A stretch of DNA of 7,146 nt, taken from the NCBI GenBank assembly GCA_011524575.1, contig WTKB01000059.1, positions 1 to 7,146 of the forward strand. Direction: 5' to 3'. Of this stretch, positions 1 to 5,829 are shown piece by piece. The notes beneath the pieces are model-generated. The model worked only from the letters and a program-made list of their open reading frames with translations, was not told the DNA's origin and did no database searches. The stretch is from Aquimarina sp. (GTDB lineage Bacteria; Bacteroidota; Bacteroidia; Flavobacteriales; Flavobacteriaceae). The first letter of the stretch is position 1. Each line of letters starts with the position of its first letter. The position numbers were made by a program, and so were the translations under genes.

Positions 1-54
1 GATCCAAGTTCTTAAAATTTTGGATTACAGGAAGTAGGGAGTTTAAACAAGCTC
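1..54 (-). mobile_element. Partial MITE copy A (reverse orientation, cut by window edge)
   Basis: Read on the minus strand, this is the left end of the 157-bp element found complete at 3899-4055 and 4525-4681. It starts with the terminal repeat GAGCTTGTTTAAA and continues into the same internal sequence (CTACTTCCTGTAATCC, then AAGAACTTGGATC). By eye, 53 of 54 bases match the copy at 4525, and the single difference is shared with the copy at 3899. The terminus at 54 is followed by TTA, as expected from the TTA/TAA flanks of the other copies. The rest of the element lies outside the window, so I cannot tell whether it is the same 157-bp form or the end of a longer transposase-bearing element. 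Confidence 0.85.
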
Positions 55-60
55 TTAGAC

Positions 61-86
61 ATGTATTTCCTTTAAACAAGCTCTAA
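61..86 (+). repeat. Second MITE terminus, remnant beside copy A
   Basis: TTTAAACAAGCTC at 71-83 is a second right-hand terminal repeat of the same family, followed by TAA. The preceding TGTATTT (62-68) matches the TGTATTT/CGTATTT just inside the right ends of the complete copies, so about 20 bp of a plus-orientation element appear to survive here. Copy A ends 29 bp earlier, in the opposite orientation. The simplest reading is that copy A inserted near the right end of an older copy; two independent neighbouring insertions with decay would look similar. Confidence 0.65.
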
Positions 87-122
87 AGAAACCATAACAG
101 AAATTATGGTTTCTTTTTTTTT
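85..122 (+). terminator. Rho-independent terminator of an upstream gene
   Basis: AAAGAAACCATAA (85-97) pairs perfectly over 13 bp with 104-116 across a 6-nt loop, and the 3' arm runs into nine consecutive T residues (114-122). The T-tract lies on the plus strand, so it should end transcripts entering from a gene to the left of the window. The minus-strand reading has only three T residues after the stem. The MITE ends at 1-83 lie directly before the hairpin, so they probably sit between that gene's stop codon and its terminator. Confidence 0.85.
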
Positions 123-294
123 ATACTCACATAAAAGTAATCTAAAATTAAAAACCTGAATACATCACTTCTTTATAAAAACTTTTCAATTCAATTAACA
201 CATTAATGTTTTGATTTTCATAAGTGAGCAAAAGGCTCTTTGAGCCTGAAAGATTGAGTTCTCTTTTGTGGTCATCTTAAAAAGTCCTTTTTTG

Positions 295-321
295 TAACTT
301 TTTTTTGCTAAAAAAAAGTTA
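295..321. repeat. Perfect 12-bp inverted repeat (hairpin)
   Basis: TAACTTTTTTTT (295-306) and AAAAAAAAGTTA (310-321) are perfect reverse complements around a GCT loop. The stem is mostly A-T pairs and no T-tract follows on either strand, so it is not a standard terminator. Its ACTTTTTT/AAAAAAGT core resembles the palindrome in front of tyrS at 5825-5848. Function unknown. Confidence 0.5.
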
Positions 322-393
322 AATAGAAGCAAATGTATAGATTTAGAAAATGCTTTTATTTTCTATGAACAAACTGTGAGTATAAAAATAAAC

Positions 394-410
394 CATAGCA
401 TAAGGCTATG
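394..410. repeat. Small hairpin CATAGC/GCTATG
   Basis: CATAGC (394-399) pairs with GCTATG (405-410) across a 5-nt loop; an alternative register pairs AGCATA with TATGCT. The sequence GATTTTT follows at 414-420, giving a weak, terminator-like appearance on the plus strand, but the stem is short and no gene lies directly upstream. I assign no function. Confidence 0.35.
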
Positions 411-422
411 CTTGATTTTTCT

Positions 423-443
423 AATACGTATAAAGAAAAAAAT
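423..443 (+). repeat. 21-bp repeat, copy 1 (matches 5734-5754)
   Basis: These 21 bases, with core AATACGTATAAAGAAAAAA, are identical to 5734-5754 in the epimerase/tyrS intergenic region and have the same orientation. Similarity seems to continue weakly: AATTGGT occurs 34 bp after this copy (477-483) and 32 bp after the other (5786-5792). It could be a shared regulatory site or a diverged duplication of intergenic DNA. Confidence 0.55.
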
Positions 444-636
444 CTTCTAATTTATTTTACAGTAATTTTAAGCAAGAATTGGTGCAAGAGTTTTCTAAAT
501 TTAGTTCAATAAAGCTTTAATTCAAAAAACTAATGTATTTTTACCCTGATACTATTTAAAAAAACACGATAACTTTTTTTATGTTTTAAGGTTATAATGT
601 GTAAAAAAAAGCGTTCATTAAAAAACGACATTTACT

Positions 637-3240
637 TTGACTACTCAGAAATTCTATAAAACCCTATTTTTTCTACTTGGAGTATTTTTCCTGTGGAGTT
701 GCTCTCGTAAGAGTGACAAATTTATCAATAGAAACTGGCATGCCTTAACCACTAAGTATAATACACTTTACAACGGTGGCGTTGCCTATGATAACGGACG
801 TAAAAGTCTTATCGATAACTATACAGATAATTACTGGAAACAACTTCCTGTAGAACGTTTAGAGCTTCGGGATGAGATTTTATTAGCTACAGAAGCTACA
901 AATCCGAATTTTTCAAAGGCTGAAGAAAAAGCAATTAAAGCTATTCAAAGGCATTCAATGGAAATTGATGGTATCGAACGTAATTATCAAACAGATGAAG
1001 CTTTTATGTTACTTGGAAAAGCTCGTTACTTCGACCAAAGATTTATGGGAGCTTTAGAGGCTTTTAATTATGTATTGTACAAATACCCTACATCAAATAG
1101 TATTAATAAAGCCCGTGTTTGGCGTGCTAAAACACAAATACGTTTAGGGAATGACAAAGGGGCTATCAAAGCTCTTAGAAAGGTACTTTTTGAAGATGCT
1201 ATTTCAATGAAACCCGAAGAGCTTTCAGATGCCAATATTATGCTTGCCCAAGCATACATAAATTTAAAACAAAAGGATAGTGCGATTTCACCTATAAAAA
1301 CAGCTATACAAACTACAAAAGACAATGAAAAAAAGGGGCGTTATCACTACATACTTGGGCAATTGTACAATAAAATTAGAGAGCGAGATAGTGCCAATAT
1401 GCAATTTGATGCCATTATTAAATTAAATAGACGCATTCCAAGGGCTTATTTAATAAATGCCTATTTAGCCAAGGCTCGTAATTTAGAAATTGAATCAGAG
1501 GATCAAATTGCGTTTTTAGATATTTTAAATGAACTTGAAAGCAATTGGGAAAATCGTCCTTTCTTAGATAAAATCTATTATGAAAAAGCTATTTTCTTTT
1601 TCGGAATAGATTCCATAAACCAAGCAGAATATTACTATAAAAAATCATTGGATACAAAAACCAGTGATACCTACTTACACTCTTTAAATTACGAAACGTT
1701 AAGCCGTATTTGTTTTAATGATCAGCGCTATGAACTTTCTGGGAAGTATATGGATAGTACACTCTCGCTCTTAGATGAAAATTCAAAACGTTACCGAGTT
1801 ATTAATAAGAAACGAGAATACTTAGAAGATATTATTCATAATCAATATAAAATACAATTCAGTGATAGTATTTTAAAACTCGCTAAACTCTCCAAACAAG
1901 ATCAAACTGCTTTCTTTTTAAAATACACAGATAGTCTAAAAAAAATCAAACAAAAAGAAATTAAACGTCAACGAAATATCAAAGCCAATGACATTTTAAC
2001 GCAAAATTCAGTTGGAAACAATGGTAAACTTATTACCACTACTACTCCTACAACAACATCAAAAGAGGCTAGTGCTCAACAATTTTATTTCTATAATCCA
2101 ACGCAAGTTGAAAAAGGACGTTATCAGTTTCAAGCAATTTTTGGAGATCGACAGCTTGTAGATAACTGGAAGATCGCTAGTATTAATTCTTTTGAATCGG
2201 TACAAGAATCCGTAGAAATTATCGAAGAAGACTATGATGTTGAAAAAGATCCTACTTTTAAAGTTTCTGATTATATCTCTAAAATACCAAATGATCCAAA
2301 GGTCATAGATAGTTTAAAAATTACTTTAAATAAAGCTCGTTTTGATTTAGGAAATATTTTTAAAGAACAGCTAAAAGAATATGATATTGCTGCTGTACAG
2401 TTTGAAAAACTTTTAAAAAACAACCCTGAGACTTCTTTAATATTGCCTTCAAAATATAATTTATTTAAAATTTATCAAGCCATTGGAAATTTTGAAAAAG
2501 AAGCTATTTGGAAAGCAGATATTATTAAAAACTACCCTAATTCAAGATATGCTGCTATTGCCTCGGGTAATCAAAAACTGATTAAAAAAGTTACTGATAA
2601 CACAGACCAAAGTTATACGACTATTTATAAAAAATATCAAAATCAAGATTATACAAGTGCATTAGCACTTATAAATACTGAAATTGATAAATATGCTGCT
2701 GAGCCAATTGTTGCAAAATATCTACTACTCAAAGCACTTATTATATGTAAATTGGAAGGGGTTTCTATGGCAAAACCTCTTTTAGAGAACCTTGTGCTTA
2801 CGCATCCAAAATCTGAAGCAGCAAAAAAGGCGAAAACACTTTTAGAAAAAACAATAACTCCAATAGATGCTTTATCTTGGGGGTTAGATTCTTTGTCTCA
2901 AAAAACAAATTATAAGTTAGTTACTGCCTTTAGAAATGCTGAAAGATCAAAAGCAGCCTCTTTACTTTTTCAGGTGGATACTCTAGTTAAAAACAGAAAA
3001 TATTTTCAATTAAAAACCTCTTTGGATTTTTATTCTAAAGATTCCTTATTTTTGACTATTCATGGATTACGCTCTTTAAGCGAAGCAAAAGCTTTAAAAG
3101 GAATTTCTTACAGTGTAAATGTTAAAAATACAGGATCGAGTTGGGTAGAGATTTCTTCAGAAAATTACATTAAAGTACTTGCTCATAAAAACTTTAAGAC
3201 CTATTTCAAAAAGAAGGATTCTTTATTAATTTCTCAATAA
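637..3240 (+). CDS. sprE: Type IX secretion/gliding lipoprotein SprE (PorW)
   Basis: Outer-membrane-associated lipoprotein of the type IX secretion system. From family knowledge, Flavobacterium SprE and Porphyromonas PorW are needed for secretion and gliding, and PorW links the PorK/PorN ring to the SprA/Sov translocon. The 867-aa length suits the family. Residues 1-22 form a lipoprotein signal: basic start, hydrophobic stretch LFFLLGVFFL, lipobox LWSC with Cys22. The next segment carries the family-typical H-A-L-T-x-x-Y-N-x-L-Y-N-G pattern (about 35-47). TPR-like helical repeats fill about residues 115-260 and again about 580-730, with a Thr-rich linker near 466-480 between them. The start is TTG at 637: an in-frame stop at 619-621 leaves no ATG, and the first internal Met (about residue 107) would lose the signal peptide. 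No Shine-Dalgarno is visible. First gene of an operon, 15 nt before the bactofilin gene. Confidence 0.9.
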   Translation: MTTQKFYKTLFFLLGVFFLWSCSRKSDKFINRNWHALTTKYNTLYNGGVAYDNGRKSLIDNYTDNYWKQLPVERLELRDEILLATEATNPNFSKAEEKAIKAIQRHSMEIDGIERNYQTDEAFMLLGKARYFDQRFMGALEAFNYVLYKYPTSNSINKARVWRAKTQIRLGNDKGAIKALRKVLFEDAISMKPEELSDANIMLAQAYINLKQKDSAISPIKTAIQTTKDNEKKGRYHYILGQLYNKIRERDSANMQFDAIIKLNRRIPRAYLINAYLAKARNLEIESEDQIAFLDILNELESNWENRPFLDKIYYEKAIFFFGIDSINQAEYYYKKSLDTKTSDTYLHSLNYETLSRICFNDQRYELSGKYMDSTLSLLDENSKRYRVINKKREYLEDIIHNQYKIQFSDSILKLAKLSKQDQTAFFLKYTDSLKKIKQKEIKRQRNIKANDILTQNSVGNNGKLITTTTPTTTSKEASAQQFYFYNPTQVEKGRYQFQAIFGDRQLVDNWKIASINSFESVQESVEIIEEDYDVEKDPTFKVSDYISKIPNDPKVIDSLKITLNKARFDLGNIFKEQLKEYDIAAVQFEKLLKNNPETSLILPSKYNLFKIYQAIGNFEKEAIWKADIIKNYPNSRYAAIASGNQKLIKKVTDNTDQSYTTIYKKYQNQDYTSALALINTEIDKYAAEPIVAKYLLLKALIICKLEGVSMAKPLLENLVLTHPKSEAAKKAKTLLEKTITPIDALSWGLDSLSQKTNYKLVTAFRNAERSKAASLLFQVDTLVKNRKYFQLKTSLDFYSKDSLFLTIHGLRSLSEAKALKGISYSVNVKNTGSSWVEISSENYIKVLAHKNFKTYFKKKDSLLISQ

Positions 3241-3255
3241 TTAAACAGATTTATT

Positions 3256-3639
3256 ATGTTTTCAGACCAAAAAAAGTCTAAAAAAGATGCACCAACTTTT
3301 AGTAATAATCAAAATAAAATTGCAAAAGGAACCAAAATAATTGGAGATATTATTTCAGAAGAAGGTGGTTTTCGTATAGAAGGTACTGTTGAAGGAAATA
3401 TTAAAACTAAGGGTAGAGTAGTTGTAGCTGCTTTAGGTCAAATTAAAGGGGACTTAGAATGTATTAATGCAGACTTTGAAGGTTCTTTTTCAGGTAAAAT
3501 GATTGTTAAGGAAACACTCTCTTTAAAATCTGGCTCAAATATAGAAGGTGAGGTAACTACAGGAAGACTTTCCGTAGAGCCTAATGCTGTATTTAATGCT
3601 ACTTGTAAAATGGAATCTGTAGAAGTAACTTCTAAATAA
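3256..3639 (+). CDS. Bactofilin (polymer-forming cytoskeletal protein)
   Basis: A 127-aa bactofilin (formerly DUF583). Family members self-assemble into nucleotide-independent filaments through a right-handed beta-helix and act in shape, wall synthesis or envelope positioning. An N-terminal polar tail (residues 1-22, Lys/Asn/Ser rich) precedes the core at about 24-120. That core shows the regular spacing of Gly and hydrophobic residues typical of the fold: GTKIIGDI, GGFRIEGTVEGNI, GRVVVAALGQIKGDL, SGKMIVKETLSL, GSNIEGEV. There is no transmembrane segment. The ATG at 3256 lies 15 nt after the sprE stop and atpZ starts 11 nt after this stop, so the three genes are surely co-transcribed. The specific role in this organism cannot be read from sequence; proximity to sprE allows an envelope-scaffold role, which is inference only. 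Confidence 0.92.
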   Translation: MFSDQKKSKKDAPTFSNNQNKIAKGTKIIGDIISEEGGFRIEGTVEGNIKTKGRVVVAALGQIKGDLECINADFEGSFSGKMIVKETLSLKSGSNIEGEVTTGRLSVEPNAVFNATCKMESVEVTSK

Positions 3640-3650
3640 GAATCTAAATT

Positions 3651-3860
3651 ATGGCAAAAAAATCTTTGAAAAATGCAGCTGTTTTTTCAGGGATTGCTGC
3701 ACAAATGGCATTAACTATCTATCTAGGATTTAAACTAGGTGAATGGTTAGATATAAAGTTTGAAGAACCAGAGGCTTTTTATGAAACTTGGATCACCTTA
3801 GCAGCAGTATTATTAGCTACGATTAGTATTATATATCAAGCACAGAAATTTTTTAAATAA
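3651..3860 (+). CDS. atpZ: AtpZ/AtpI-family F0F1 ATP synthase accessory protein
   Basis: A 69-aa inner-membrane protein with two predicted helices (about residues 10-32 and 46-63) joined by an acidic, aromatic loop. The first helix carries the family signature: Gly14, Gln18-Met19, then L-G-x-x-x-G-x-W-L-D ending at Asp34. AtpZ/AtpI proteins are usually encoded at the head of ATP synthase operons and are linked to c-ring assembly or Mg2+/Ca2+ transport supporting the synthase. Its length is normal and the ATG at 3651 is the natural start. It follows the bactofilin gene by 11 nt. The expected next gene is separated from it by 241 nt because a MITE lies between, so transcription must cross a long hairpin to reach it. 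Confidence 0.88.
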   Translation: MAKKSLKNAAVFSGIAAQMALTIYLGFKLGEWLDIKFEEPEAFYETWITLAAVLLATISIIYQAQKFFK

Positions 3861-4070
3861 TACCAATTCTTCTTAGAAATTAAGATAATAACTTCTTAGA
3901 GCTTGTTTAAAGGCACTACTTCCTGTAATCCAAAATTTTAAGAACTTGGATCACTTTAAAAAAGATTTACATATCTCGATATGTGCATCATTTAATAGTA
4001 ACCCCCAAAACCTTAAACTTTTGAATTGCAATTCGTATTTAGTTTAAACAAGCTCTAAGAAGAATTAGTA
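3861..4070. repeat. Outer inverted repeat enclosing MITE copy B
   Basis: TACCAATTCTTCTTAGA (3861-3877) is the reverse complement of 4054-4070 except for one base. It lies outside the MITE on the left and mostly outside it on the right (4056-4070). Removing the MITE with one TA rebuilds CTTCTTAAGAAG, a perfect 12-bp palindrome, and allows an 11-bp stem AATTCTTCTTA/TAAGAAGAATT. The likely explanation is that the MITE inserted into an existing stem-loop between atpZ and the next gene. TTCTTAGA also occurs twice on the left, at 3870-3877 and 3893-3900. Confidence 0.5.
3899..4055 (+). mobile_element. MITE copy B, complete, 157 bp
   Basis: This non-coding element runs from GAGCTTGTTTAAA to TTTAAACAAGCTC, perfect 13-bp terminal inverted repeats. 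It is flanked by TTA (3896-3898) and TAA (4056-4058). Its two halves are imperfect reverse complements throughout, meeting at ACATAT-CTCG-ATATGT (about 3969-3984), so one strand can fold into a single long hairpin. It matches the copy at 4525-4681 at about 85-90% by eye, with a few 1-2 base indels that cancel out so both are 157 bp. No transposase is encoded, so it would depend on one supplied elsewhere. The TTA/TAA flanks recall the TNA target sites of some IS5-family groups; that assignment is a guess. It lies between atpZ and the next gene of the probable operon. Confidence 0.85.
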
Positions 4071-4101
4071 AACAACCATTATAATTAGACAGATTATAAC
4101 T

Positions 4102-4497
4102 ATGTTACCAAAAAAAATAACACTTTTCATCGGATTTAGTTTGGTTTTTTGGGCTTTACATAAGTGGGCACTTTTACCTTTACTAGAAATAACGGATCTT
4201 GAGATGCCTGCCCTAAATCAGCATCTTGTTTTAGGAGGGATTGTACTACTTGGTTACATAGGTGCCTTTTTTGTAGCGAAGCATTTTTACGATCAATTAG
4301 GGTTTTATATTCTTGCTGTACTTTTTATAAAAATGCTTTTTGGAGCTATATTTATAGATCATTATGATAGTGTTTTGAGTAATCAACCTGTATTTAAATA
4401 TATCTTTCTAGGACTTTATTTTGGATATTTATTATTTTTTATTGCACAAATACTGAGTTTATTTAAATTGTTTTCAACAGAAAACAAAGAGCAATAA
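4102..4497 (+). CDS. Small four-helix membrane protein (DUF6168-like)
   Basis: A 131-aa integral membrane protein of unknown function. Four hydrophobic helices are visible at about residues 6-25, 41-60, 66-86 and 99-121, with a short charged C-terminus. I see no catalytic motif. Small membrane proteins of this size and position, often annotated DUF6168, commonly follow atpZ in Flavobacteriia, just before atpB. A role in ATP synthase assembly or in the SprE pathway is therefore possible but only inferred from position. The ATG at 4102 is the first in frame, with no clear ribosome binding site. The gene lies between two direct copies of the 157-bp repeat: copy B ends 46 nt before the start and copy C begins 27 nt after the stop. 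No terminator is seen after it, and no atpB follows. Confidence 0.75.
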   Translation: MLPKKITLFIGFSLVFWALHKWALLPLLEITDLEMPALNQHLVLGGIVLLGYIGAFFVAKHFYDQLGFYILAVLFIKMLFGAIFIDHYDSVLSNQPVFKYIFLGLYFGYLLFFIAQILSLFKLFSTENKEQ

Positions 4498-4524
4498 AGG
4501 GTATTTGTCTTTGATTTTAAATAA

Positions 4525-4681
4525 GAGCTTGTTTAAACTCCCTACTTCCTGTAATCCAAAATTTCAAGAACTTGGATCACTTTAAAAGTGACTTACATAT
4601 TCTAGATATGCTCATCATTTAAAAGTAACCCAAAACCTTAAAACTTTTGAATTACAGTTTGTATTTAGTTTAAACATGCTC
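4525..4681 (+). mobile_element. MITE copy C, complete, 157 bp
   Basis: Same family, length and orientation as the copy at 3899-4055. It begins GAGCTTGTTTAAAC and ends GTTTAAACATGCTC; one mismatch (T for A) breaks the terminal repeat. TAA directly flanks both ends (4522-4524 and 4682-4684), a perfect 3-bp target-site duplication and the best evidence for transposition. The element is quasi-palindromic around TCTAGA (4601-4606), which falls on its exact midpoint. It encodes no protein. It lies 27 nt after the stop of the membrane-protein gene and 7 nt beyond the stop codon of the convergent epimerase gene, so transcripts of either gene would include the hairpin unless they end earlier. Confidence 0.88.
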
Positions 4682-4688
4682 TAAGCTT

Positions 4689-5714
4689 TTAGTTTGAATA
4701 TTTTTTGTATTGTGTACTTATTTTTTTTAATACAGTTTCTATTGGAGTAAATTGGAAATCGAGAGTCTTTTTAATTTTTTGATTTTCATAGTAGGTTTGC
4801 GTGTATAGACTTTGAATAGTATCTTTTGAAAATGGATTTTCGATTTTAGTTAGGTAGCTTACTACTTCTAACATTAAACCAATAGGTTGGAGTATCCATT
4901 TTGGAATTTGTTTTTTAGGGACTTTAAAACCAAGTGGTGTTGCAAAATCTTTGATAATACTTAAATAGGATACGTTTTCACTAATTAAAATAAATCGTTC
5001 GGTGTGTATGTTTGATTCCATTAGTTTTCGCATAATAACAACACAGTCTGTAACTCCAATAAAACCTGAACCGCCAGAAGTATAAAACGGAATTCCTTTT
5101 CGAATTTGTTCAAAAATTTTACTGCTACCGGTATTCCAGTAGCCATTTCCTAGAATCACCCCAGGATTTACTATAACTACTTTTAAACCCTCTTGTGAAG
5201 CTCTCCAAACTTCCATTTCTGCACCATATTTCGATCGTGCATATTCTGAATGAGGTAATTCTGGATTCCAAAAAGAATTTTCATTAATTTTTTGCCCTTT
5301 AATTGGGGCATCTAAAGTAGCAATGCTACTTACATAACAAAGTTTTTTTATGCTATAATCCAAACATAAATTAATTACATTGGCCGTACCTTCTATATTT
5401 GTTTTTCTAAGAAGATCCTTAGCTTTAGTATCGAAACTTACTATAGCAGCACAATGATAGACGTGGGTAATTGATTTCTGAAAAACTTTTTCTAGAGTCA
5501 CAATATCTAGAATATCTGCTTTTACCCATTGTATAGCTGTCCAGTTTTCTAGTGCCTTATCGGTTTCAAAACATTGATTAAAAAGCTCCCAAGTACGTTT
5601 TTTAGTCGTTTCTGAGCGAAAGAGCGCTGTAATAGCTAGATTATTGGGATTTTTAAGAAGTTCAATCAATAAATGTCCTCCAACAAGACCCGTTGCACCT
5701 GTAACTAAAATCAT
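4689..5714 (-). CDS. NAD(P)-dependent epimerase/dehydratase family protein (extended SDR)
   Basis: A 341-aa cytosolic oxidoreductase-like protein of the extended or atypical short-chain dehydrogenase family. The Rossmann nucleotide-binding motif GATGLVG is at residues 6-12. HCAA (87-90) lies at the end of beta-4, YVSS supplies the catalytic Ser (129/130), and YARSK gives the catalytic Tyr158 and Lys162. The motifs are complete, so an active enzyme is likely. The substrate cannot be deduced; relatives act on nucleotide sugars, dihydroflavonol-like compounds or sterol-type substrates. Length is normal for the family. The start is ATG (5712-5714), divergent from tyrS across 138 nt and convergent with the membrane-protein gene. 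Such an SDR gene beside tyrS is, to my knowledge, common in Flavobacteriia. No intrinsic terminator is seen; MITE copy C begins 7 nt after the stop codon. Confidence 0.88.
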   Translation of the reverse strand: MILVTGATGLVGGHLLIELLKNPNNLAITALFRSETTKKRTWELFNQCFETDKALENWTAIQWVKADILDIVTLEKVFQKSITHVYHCAAIVSFDTKAKDLLRKTNIEGTANVINLCLDYSIKKLCYVSSIATLDAPIKGQKINENSFWNPELPHSEYARSKYGAEMEVWRASQEGLKVVIVNPGVILGNGYWNTGSSKIFEQIRKGIPFYTSGGSGFIGVTDCVVIMRKLMESNIHTERFILISENVSYLSIIKDFATPLGFKVPKKQIPKWILQPIGLMLEVVSYLTKIENPFSKDTIQSLYTQTYYENQKIKKTLDFQFTPIETVLKKISTQYKKYSN

Positions 5715-5722
5715 TACTTAAA

Positions 5723-5734
5723 TTTTAGCTAAAA
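5723..5734. promoter_or_regulatory. Palindrome upstream of the epimerase gene
   Basis: TTTTAGCTAAAA is a perfect 12-bp palindrome whose near edge lies 8 nt upstream of the epimerase start codon. On the gene's strand it overlaps TATTTTTA, a near match to the Bacteroidota -7 element TAnnTTTG, so it could be an operator or simply part of an AT-rich leader. No -33 element is clear. Confidence 0.3.
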
Positions 5735-5754
5735 ATACGTATAAAGAAAAAAAT
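5734..5754 (+). repeat. 21-bp repeat, copy 2 (matches 423-443)
   Basis: Identical over 21 bases to 423-443 and in the same orientation; it includes the palindrome ATACGTAT. It lies 20-40 nt upstream of the epimerase start, where promoter elements of that gene would be expected. The other copy lies about 195 nt upstream of sprE and points the opposite way relative to its nearest gene, which makes a common promoter less likely than a duplicated fragment or a factor-binding site. Confidence 0.5.
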
Positions 5755-5821
5755 AACTCCTTTCTTTTATATGGATTTAAAGATTAATTGGTATTAAATA
5801 GTGTAAAGTTGGTTTATCTCC

Positions 5822-5829
5822 TATATTTA
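5822..5829 (+). promoter_or_regulatory. Candidate -7 promoter element of tyrS
   Basis: TATATTTA matches seven of eight positions of the Bacteroidota -7 consensus TAnnTTTG (counting the two free ones) and lies 24 nt before the tyrS start codon. A TTG at 5809-5811 is only 10 nt upstream, too close for the usual -33/-7 spacing, and no better -33 is seen. This is a weak prediction. Confidence 0.3.

Larger units (their letters stand above)
123..636. other. AT-rich intergenic region without a recognisable gene
   Basis: This 514-bp stretch before sprE holds no convincing protein or RNA gene. It contains several hairpins: 233-247 (AGGCTC/GAGCCT, TTT loop), 295-321 (12-bp A/T-rich arms) and 394-410 (CATAGC/GCTATG). 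It also contains the 21-bp repeat shared with the tyrS upstream region. A 20-codon reading frame begins at ATG 597 and overlaps the start of sprE; nothing supports it as a gene. The sprE promoter should lie here, but I find no clean match to the Bacteroidota -7 consensus TAnnTTTG with a -33 TTG. Confidence 0.6.

Noticed and set aside
227..270. Possible tRNA or small RNA around the AGGCTC/GAGCCT hairpin
   Set aside because: No T-arm GGTTC-type sequence, no CCA-proximal acceptor pairing and no terminator downstream; only a short stem is supported.
597..659. 20-codon ORF starting at ATG 597 and overlapping the sprE start
   Set aside because: Too short and Lys-rich from an A-run, with no recognisable peptide. 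A slip on the A8 run into the sprE frame would hit TAA at 619, so it is not a frameshifted sprE start.
1068..1325. 85-codon open frame on the minus strand inside sprE
   Set aside because: It lies wholly within the well-supported sprE gene, and its translation resembles no family I know; it is a shadow frame.
3861..4101. CRISPR-like or tandem repeat array around copy B
   Set aside because: There are no regularly spaced units with spacers. The pattern is explained by one quasi-palindromic element and a flanking inverted repeat.
3899..4681. Insertion sequence or composite transposon carrying the gene at 4102
   Set aside because: Neither copy encodes a transposase, and the enclosed gene fits the operon by family and position, so it is more likely native DNA between two independent MITE insertions.
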